From the NCBI GenBank assembly GCA_016712595.1, contig JADJQT010000002.1, forward strand, positions 930,001 through 994,000: a stretch of DNA of 64,000 bases, read 5' to 3'. The translations under genes were made by a program, and so were the position numbers. The stretch comes from Rhodospirillales bacterium. Lineage in GTDB: Bacteria; Pseudomonadota; Alphaproteobacteria; Rhodospirillales; Defluviicoccaceae. The notes under the pieces are model-generated. The model saw only the letters and a list, made by a program, of their open reading frames with translations. It did not search any database and was not told the DNA's origin. The first letter of the stretch is position 1; each line of letters starts with the position of its first letter. Of the stretch, positions 58,961-64,000 are shown in pieces.

Positions 58961-59722
58961 ATGTTCAAAAGCCTTTCCGCCCTTGCTCTTGGCTTGATTG
59001 TAGCGAGCGGCGCGCCGGCCGTTGGCGCCCAGTCTCTCACCGTCGTCGAGCTGTTTACCTCTCAGGGCTGTTCGTCCTGTCCGCCAGCCGAGGCATTTCT
59101 CGGCGAGTTGGCGAGGCGCCCCGACGTTCTGGCGATTTCCGAGCATGTCAATTATTGGGACTATCTCGGCTGGGTCGATCCGTTCGCTGACGACGCCATT
59201 ACGCAACGACAGCGCAGGTATGCGCGTCGCCTAGGTCTGAACTATGTCTACACGCCGCAGATCGTCGTTCGTGGTCAGACGCAGACCACGGGGGCTGATC
59301 GCACCGGCGTTCTCAAGATGATCGCGCAGGCGGATCCGGCGATATCCACCGATTTGCGCGTCACGCGTGCCGGCGAAAATCAGCTCGTTATTGACCTGCC
59401 GGCGGCCGACGTGCGTGACGAGGTGGATGTGTGGCTGGTGGAATACGATCCCGAGCAGACGACCAGCGTTGACCGGGGCGAAAACCGGGGGCGAAGCATT
59501 CGCGGCTTCAATGTCGTTCGCAATCTTGAGCGTTTGACAACTTGGCGGGGCGAGCCACGTACGTTCTCAGTTGTCGTGGACTCGCTGTCGACCGGCGGAA
59601 AGTGCGCAATCCTGGTACAGCAAGCCGATGCTGGGCCAATCCTTGCCGCCGTGCGCGCCGACACAGCCACTCCGGCGAATTCTCCCATTGGTGAGCGAGA
59701 CGGCAAGCAAAATCTACCATAG
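58961..59722 (+). CDS. DUF1223 family thioredoxin-like exported protein
   Basis: 253 residues from ATG 58961. A signal peptide (LSALALGLIVASGAPAVGA) precedes the DUF1223 domain, which has VVELFTSQGCSSCPPAEAFLGEL, a CxxC site in a thioredoxin-like position, and EHVNYWDYLGWVDPF, YTPQIVVRG, all typical. It is probably periplasmic and redox-active. It lies 96 bp downstream of acnA in the same direction. The ribosome binding site is weak. Function is not established in the family. Confidence 0.9.
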   Translation: MFKSLSALALGLIVASGAPAVGAQSLTVVELFTSQGCSSCPPAEAFLGELARRPDVLAISEHVNYWDYLGWVDPFADDAITQRQRRYARRLGLNYVYTPQIVVRGQTQTTGADRTGVLKMIAQADPAISTDLRVTRAGENQLVIDLPAADVRDEVDVWLVEYDPEQTTSVDRGENRGRSIRGFNVVRNLERLTTWRGEPRTFSVVVDSLSTGGKCAILVQQADAGPILAAVRADTATPANSPIGERDGKQNLP

Positions 59723-59980
59723 CGCTTGTTTTGGTAAAAGATCGCCGCTATACTGTGGTTATCAGATTACAGGTGCGCTGGAGAGATGTGGGAAGGTGCG
59801 CTGGACTGGCGGAAGTCGGTTATGATGTGGCAAATGGCCACGATATGCGGGCGCGTACGGGCAATAAAAAGCGAACTGGATCCGTAAAAAGGCGCGCCAA
59901 ACGCGCGCGACGCGTCAGCGTATGCAGACTAGCGGATTGTCAAGGCGGGGTTACACCCGCTTGAGGAAGGGAGGCTACAG

Positions 59981-60229
59981 GTGCTACAGATCGCCCTCGA
60001 TCGCCGCGCCGCAGGTTCAGACGTGCCTGCCATGACGCGCGCACCAAGGCCGCGGCCGCCGCGGAAAGAACTCTACGCGGAAGGCGGCATCGAACCTGCG
60101 TTGGAGGAGCTTCTGACAGATCCGCTGACCCAAGCGGTGATGCGGCGCGATGGCGTCAGTGCCGCGAGTCTGCGCAATCTGATCAGCGCCATGCGCAAGG
60201 AACTTCGTGAGAGGGCGGCATCCTGTTGA
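59981..60229 (+). CDS. small conserved-looking hypothetical protein
   Basis: 82 residues from GTG 59981 with GGGAGG six bases upstream; an internal ATG at 60032 is possible. The N-terminus is basic and proline-rich (TRAPRPRPPRKELYAEGG); the rest is predicted helical (IEPALEELLTDPLTQAVMRRDGVS, LRNLISAMRKELRER). The DPLTQAVMRRDGV core resembles short alphaproteobacterial proteins of unknown function that I recall only loosely. A strong hairpin follows directly after the stop, consistent with a single-gene transcript. No function assigned. Confidence 0.7.
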   Translation: MLQIALDRRAAGSDVPAMTRAPRPRPPRKELYAEGGIEPALEELLTDPLTQAVMRRDGVSAASLRNLISAMRKELRERAASC

Positions 60230-60234
60230 TCGCG

Positions 60235-60264
60235 GTACTGCCGGCCGCCAGCGGCCGGCAGTAC
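60235..60264 (+). terminator. 13-bp perfect hairpin after the 82-residue ORF
   Basis: GTACTGCCGGCCG and CGGCCGGCAGTAC with a four-base loop, 6 bp after the stop. The stem is very strong though no T-run follows. Confidence 0.6.
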
Positions 60265-60569
60265 CCCTCACGCGGCTATGGCGTTGGAGGGAGTGCACGA
60301 TCGCGCTGATCGTCCGGCAGCGAGTAAGCAGCCGATGCCGCAGCCTCCCGCATCGCCAATCCTCTCTCGTATGCAACCAGATCAGGTCATCAGTCGAAAG
60401 AACTGAGCGATAGGTCGACTAGGCTGGTGCAGGATCGTGCGTGCTTGGCCGCATCGTGGTGGCAAGCGAAGTAGGTAATTTATCCTACACCGTGCCGTTT
60501 CGCGGTCCCCTGTGGGCGAAGTGGATGTGCTCATTCACAGCAGGGATCGTGGCACCGGGTTCGCGCCGG

Positions 60570-60600
60570 AGCGCGGAGCGGTTGGGTTGCGCTCCGCACT
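60570..60600 (-). terminator. hairpin downstream of htpG
   Basis: AGCGCGGAGCG and CGCTCCGCACT pair over 11 positions with one mismatch around a nine-base loop, 66 bp beyond the htpG stop. No T-run, so support is modest. Confidence 0.35.
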
Positions 60601-60665
60601 TCCGCTTCGCTTGAGTGCTTCTCCTCGCCGCAACATCACAGCATCCGTTATGTCCCAGCGAAAGA

Positions 60666-62561
60666 CTATATCCCGGGTGTGCCGAGTCCCTGGGTCATGA
60701 TCGCCGTGAGGCGGTGCGCAAAGGCCGCCGGATCGGGGAGGGGATCTCCTTCGATAATGCGTGCCTGATCGAGCAACAGCCATGCTGCGTCACTCAGACT
60801 CGCGTTCGCGTCGTCACCGGATGCCCGCTCGGCCATGCGCGCGATCAGCGGATGGCCGGGATTGATTTCGAGAATTCGCGCGGTGATCGAGTCAGCCTCC
60901 AGCTTGCGGTGTTGCCGCAGCAGGCGCTCGAGATACATATCCATATCTCCTTCGGCCGCAACTAGGCAGACAGCGCTTTCGGTCAGTCGTGTCGACACGC
61001 GCACATCCTTTACCGCATCGGCGAGGACCGACTTCAGCACGCCGACAAGGCGATCGACATCCGCCGACGGAACGTGCGGCGCGGCCTCGGTGCCGGCGGG
61101 ATCGTCCGGTGACGACAGGGAGGCGATCTTGCTGAGATCGGCATCGGCCCCGGCAGCCGATTTAAACGGCTTATCCTTGTAGGTGCGCACCATCGGGATC
61201 CAGAATTCATCGATTGGATCGGTCAGGAGCAGGACCTCCACGCCCTTTGCCTTGAAGCCCTCAAGCTGTGGGCTGCGCCGAAGGGCCTCCAATTGACCCC
61301 CGGAAATGATATAGATCGCCTCTTGCTCCGGTTTCATCCGTTCGAGGTATGCGTCGAGCGAAGTGATCGCGTCGGTGGCCGTAGAACGGAAACGCGCCAG
61401 CGATAACAGCCGATCGCGATTTTCGAAGTCTTCGTAAATTCCTTCTTTGAGAACGGCGCCGAATGCATCCCAGAACACGGCATACTCGTCCGGGGCGTCA
61501 TCGGCTTTCTTCGCCAGTTCGTCGAGTACCCGTTTGACGAGGCCGCCGCGGATTTTCGCCATACGCGGGTCGTGCTGGAAGTTCTCGCGGCTGATATTGA
61601 GCGGCAGGTCCTCGGAATCGACGACGCCGCGCAGGAAGCGCAGGTAGGCCGGCACCAGTCCTTCGCAGTCGTCGGTGATGAATACGCGTTTGACGTAAAG
61701 TTTCAGGCGACCCTTGCGTTCATTATCGAATAGATCGAGCGGCGCTTCTTTGGGCACAAACAACAAGTTGATGTAGGAAATGACACCTTCGACCGAGTTA
61801 TGCACGACGATCCAAGGGTCGTCGAACGCGTGACTCACGTGGTGATAGAATTCTTTATACTGATCTGGGGTGATTTCCTTTTTCGCCAGGGTCCACAGTG
61901 ACGATGCCGCGTTGAGCATCTTCCGCTCATCGCCCTCGCCCATGACGATCGCAACGCCGATATGATCGGAGTAGGTCTTGATGAGCTGGCGAAGGCGGCT
62001 TTCCTCGAGAAACTCGTCGGCCTCCGCATTGAGGTGGAGTGTTACGGTCGTACCGCGCGTCACCCGCTCGGCTTCCTCAATGGTGAACGCGCCCTTGCCG
62101 TCCGAGGACCACAGCCACGCCTGCGCGTCACCCGCCTTGCGCGTCAGCACGTCGACCCGGTCCGCAACCATGTAGGCGGAGTAGAAGCCGACGCCAAACT
62201 GGCCAATCAGCGAGACGTCTTTTTTCGCATCGCCGGTTAACTTTGCGAGGAACGCTTGTGAGCCGGACCGGGCGATGGTGCCCAGCGTCTCGATCAATTC
62301 GTCACGGTCCATGCCGATCCCGCTATCGGCGACGGTCAGCGTCCGCGCGCTGCGATCGAGATCCAAGCGAATTTCCAATGCCGCATCGTCGGCCATGAGG
62401 TGTGAATTGGTCAGCGCCGCGTAGCGCAGCCGGTCACACGCGTCCGACGCGTTGGAAATCAGTTCGCGAAGGAAGATTTCCTTATGCGAATAGAGCGAAT
62501 GCGCGACGATGTCGAGCAGACGGCCGACCTCGGTTTGAAATGTGAACGTTTCTTGCGCCAT
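60666..62561 (-). CDS. htpG: molecular chaperone HtpG (Hsp90)
   Basis: 631 residues, full length for bacterial Hsp90. N-terminal GHKL ATPase domain: FLRELISNASDACDRLRY, ADSGIGMDRDELIETLGTIARSG and QFGVGFYSAYMVADRV. Middle domain includes DLPLNISRENFQHDPRMAKIR with the catalytic-loop arginine region; the C-terminal dimerisation part is complete to the stop. It uses ATP to remodel client proteins in the cytoplasm. ATG 62561 follows GGGGAG. A sequence resembling a sigma-32 promoter lies 110-133 bp upstream. Confidence 0.98.
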   Translation of the reverse strand: MAQETFTFQTEVGRLLDIVAHSLYSHKEIFLRELISNASDACDRLRYAALTNSHLMADDAALEIRLDLDRSARTLTVADSGIGMDRDELIETLGTIARSGSQAFLAKLTGDAKKDVSLIGQFGVGFYSAYMVADRVDVLTRKAGDAQAWLWSSDGKGAFTIEEAERVTRGTTVTLHLNAEADEFLEESRLRQLIKTYSDHIGVAIVMGEGDERKMLNAASSLWTLAKKEITPDQYKEFYHHVSHAFDDPWIVVHNSVEGVISYINLLFVPKEAPLDLFDNERKGRLKLYVKRVFITDDCEGLVPAYLRFLRGVVDSEDLPLNISRENFQHDPRMAKIRGGLVKRVLDELAKKADDAPDEYAVFWDAFGAVLKEGIYEDFENRDRLLSLARFRSTATDAITSLDAYLERMKPEQEAIYIISGGQLEALRRSPQLEGFKAKGVEVLLLTDPIDEFWIPMVRTYKDKPFKSAAGADADLSKIASLSSPDDPAGTEAAPHVPSADVDRLVGVLKSVLADAVKDVRVSTRLTESAVCLVAAEGDMDMYLERLLRQHRKLEADSITARILEINPGHPLIARMAERASGDDANASLSDAAWLLLDQARIIEGDPLPDPAAFAHRLTAIMTQGLGTPGI

Positions 62562-62670
62562 CGGTTCTCCCCGTTTGCCGGAACGGCACGCTCCCGGTCA
62601 CGCGGGGCATGAAACGCCATTTCCGCCTGTCCGCGCGGTGCCGGTCGCCGCGTGATATGTGCGACTTGCC

Positions 62671-62694
62671 GATGGGGCGCAAGAGGCTTGCAAG
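62671..62694 (-). promoter_or_regulatory. possible RpoH (sigma-32) promoter of htpG
   Basis: On the minus strand CTTGCAA, ten bases, CCCCATC, close to the heat-shock consensus CTTGAAA-N(11-17)-CCCCATnT but with a short spacer. Placed 110-133 bp before the htpG start. Confidence 0.35.
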
Positions 62695-62782
62695 TCAGCC
62701 GGCGGCGGGAACTCGCTCATAACGTTGACACTCGACGAAGCGGGCGCTTGGTGTTCATACTTGCCACGAAGGACGAAGGGGA

Positions 62783-63457
62783 ATGACTGACCCTCCCGAG
62801 ATGGACGCGGCCCGCGTCGCTCTCCTCGATGAAATCGTCCGTGAAGCGGCGGAGACGGCCGCGTGGACCGGACGGGCCCATCTTGCGCCGCGGGTGCTGC
62901 AGGCGATGGCCCGTGTGCCGCGACATCGCTTCGTTGCCCGGCAGCAACGGCGTTTCGCCTATGATAATCGCCCTTTGCCCATCGGCTACGGGCAGACGAT
63001 CTCACAGCCCTACATTGTCGCGATGATGACGGACCTGCTCGATCTCGCGCCCATGGATCGCGTTTTGGAAATCGGCACGGGTAGTGGATACCAGAGCGCT
63101 GTCCTGGCGGAACTCGTCTTTGCTGTCTTCTCCGTCGAACAACATCCGAAGCTGGCGGCGGGTGCACGCGAACGCTTAGCCGAGCTTGGCTATGCTGGCG
63201 TCGAAGTCCGCGTCGGCGATGGCAACCGCGGCTGGCCTGAAGCTGCGCCGTTTGACGCGATTCTCGTCACCGCGGCCGCGCCGGACTTTCCGCCGGCGCT
63301 GGAAGAGCAGCTCGCGTCCGGGGGCCGCCTGGTCATTCCCGTCGGCCCCAGCGGCGGGGCACAAACGCTTTGGCGCTGCGTTCGCAATCCCGATACGACG
63401 ATAAGTCGTGAACGCGTTCTGCCTGTCGCGTTCGTGCCGTTGCTGCCTGGTGTTTAG
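62783..63457 (+). CDS. pcm: protein-L-isoaspartate O-methyltransferase
   Basis: 224 residues from ATG 62783 with GAAGGGGA upstream. Pcm methylates L-isoaspartyl residues in damaged proteins using S-adenosylmethionine. Motifs: GYGQTISQPYIVAMMTDLL, the SAM-binding VLEIGTGSGYQSAVLAEL and the C-terminal LVIPVGPSGGAQTLWR. Often followed by the peptidase gene nlpD in related genomes, which may lie past the right edge. A 30-bp repeat array starts 4 bp after its stop. Confidence 0.97.
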   Translation: MTDPPEMDAARVALLDEIVREAAETAAWTGRAHLAPRVLQAMARVPRHRFVARQQRRFAYDNRPLPIGYGQTISQPYIVAMMTDLLDLAPMDRVLEIGTGSGYQSAVLAELVFAVFSVEQHPKLAAGARERLAELGYAGVEVRVGDGNRGWPEAAPFDAILVTAAAPDFPPALEEQLASGGRLVIPVGPSGGAQTLWRCVRNPDTTISRERVLPVAFVPLLPGV

Positions 63458-63460
63458 AAA

Positions 63461-63580
63461 CCCTGCGCGTCGGCGCCTCGATACTGAGCGCCCTGCGCGT
63501 CGGCGCCTCGATACTGAGCGCCCTGCGCGTCGGCGCCTCGATACTGAGCGCCCCGCGCGACGGCGCTTTAATACTGAATG
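63461..63580. repeat. four tandem 30-bp repeats after pcm
   Basis: Units start at 63461, 63491, 63521 and 63551. The first three are identical; the fourth has about six changes. The unit contains GCGCGTCGGCGCC and is a multiple of three, so an overlapping frame reads RPARRRLDTE repeatedly, but that frame has no credible start. Unit boundary GAGCGCC with the GGCGCCTC inside can pair, so each unit might fold in RNA. No spacers of differing sequence, so it is not a CRISPR array. Confidence 0.92.
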
Positions 63581-64000
63581 TGATCCGACCTTGGAGGCGA
63601 CTGATTGCGCGGCTGTCCGGCGCTCCCCGTTTTCCTGGCGGTCATCGGCGCGGAAGCGCCCAACAACCGATGGAAAATCAGAATAATCTGCTCTGCGGCC
63701 TGGGAATCACAATCGCGGCGGATCGAAGATGACCGTTGGATTGCGTATCGCGTACCGTTTGACATCCGTGCCCAGAATCTCTTAAGGTCCTATTTGGGTT
63801 ACAGCCGGGATCGGCAATAGCGGTCCTGTAATGGGGGTGAGGTTCGACCGTCAGAAGGGAACCGGCGGCGGGCCACGTCCTGCGGGGATATTCCGGGTAA
63901 TAGTCGTAGGCCGCTCGAAGTGTATGGGCGGGTCGGGTTGCAGGTTTTACGTGCGCACAGATGTGCGCGCACGCCCGTGTGTGCGGATTGAATTCAAGTT
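63581..64000. other. right-edge region without a supportable gene
   Basis: 420 bp. A plus-strand frame 63605-63820 and a minus-strand frame open from the edge to about 63680 lack protein character. The last 60 bases are alternating-purine/pyrimidine rich (GTGCGCACAGATGTGCGCGC). Probably the upstream region of the next gene. Confidence 0.5.

Larger units (their letters stand above)
60230..60665. other. intergenic region between a small ORF and htpG
   Basis: 436 bp between converging genes. It holds two hairpins (60235-60264 and 60570-60600) and no supportable gene. Confidence 0.55.

Noticed and set aside
63461..63580. CRISPR-like array
   Set aside because: Repeats are contiguous with no unique spacers and no cas genes; it is a tandem minisatellite.

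Overview
The window reads as chromosomal DNA of a high-GC alphaproteobacterium, most likely Rhodospirillales or a relative. This is inferred from gene content: a replicative DnaE1-type polymerase, a complete ccoNOQP-ccoGHIS (fixNOQP-fixGHIS) set, a DUF1127 protein, HspQ, AcnA, an HpnO-like aminotransferase and a GcvA-type LysR regulator. Gene density is high. I found no tRNA, rRNA, CRISPR array, transposase or phage gene.

Layout. 1-1029: an MFS exporter running off the left edge, preceded by what looks like the 3' stub of a lost gene. 1255-4046: a low-GC, very recent tandem duplication of a pectin-lyase-fold glycosidase, broken by a one-base homopolymer difference and flanked by AT-rich noncoding DNA; it looks like a small acquired island. 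5011-8529: dnaE. 8615-10738 (minus): gamma-glutamyltranspeptidase with a lipoprotein signal. 11405-19704: the cbb3 oxidase operon and its assembly genes, with an apparent frameshift in ccoH. 19768-28311: a carbohydrate-oxidation block (GH63-like hydrolase, two GMC oxidoreductases, a cyclase-family protein, an SDR). 28526-30583: msrB, a tiny lipoprotein and a TolC-like outer-membrane protein. 30751-36763 (minus): an operon of acyl-CoA ligase, SDR and fused 5-oxoprolinase, divergent from the HpnO-like aminotransferase. 38627-46419: a class A PBP, DUF1127, LysR, a 36-residue membrane ORF, a DMT transporter, DUF1232, a FrnE-like DsbA, HspQ and a family 2 glycosyltransferase. 46420-51861: an acyl-CoA synthetase and a minimal ethanolamine pathway (permease, EutB, EutC). 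51923-55279 (minus): exopolysaccharide initiation (WcaJ-type transferase) and a GT-C-like membrane protein. 56183-63457: acnA, a DUF1223 protein, a small ORF, htpG and pcm, followed by a 30-bp minisatellite.

The cco genes build and metallate a high-affinity terminal oxidase: CcoNOP carry hemes and copper, CcoI/CcoS/CcoG/CcoH support copper delivery and assembly. EutBC with the permease would import ethanolamine and release acetaldehyde plus ammonia without a microcompartment. MsrB, GGT, HtpG, HspQ, Pcm and DsbA/FrnE are stress and protein-repair functions scattered between metabolic blocks. I see no clear undescribed defence or mobile system. The most unusual items are the duplicated glycosidase with a homopolymer switch, the GH63/GMC/SDR block with dyad operator candidates, the ligase-SDR-oxoprolinase operon, the 30-bp repeat array after pcm and the small antisense membrane ORF.
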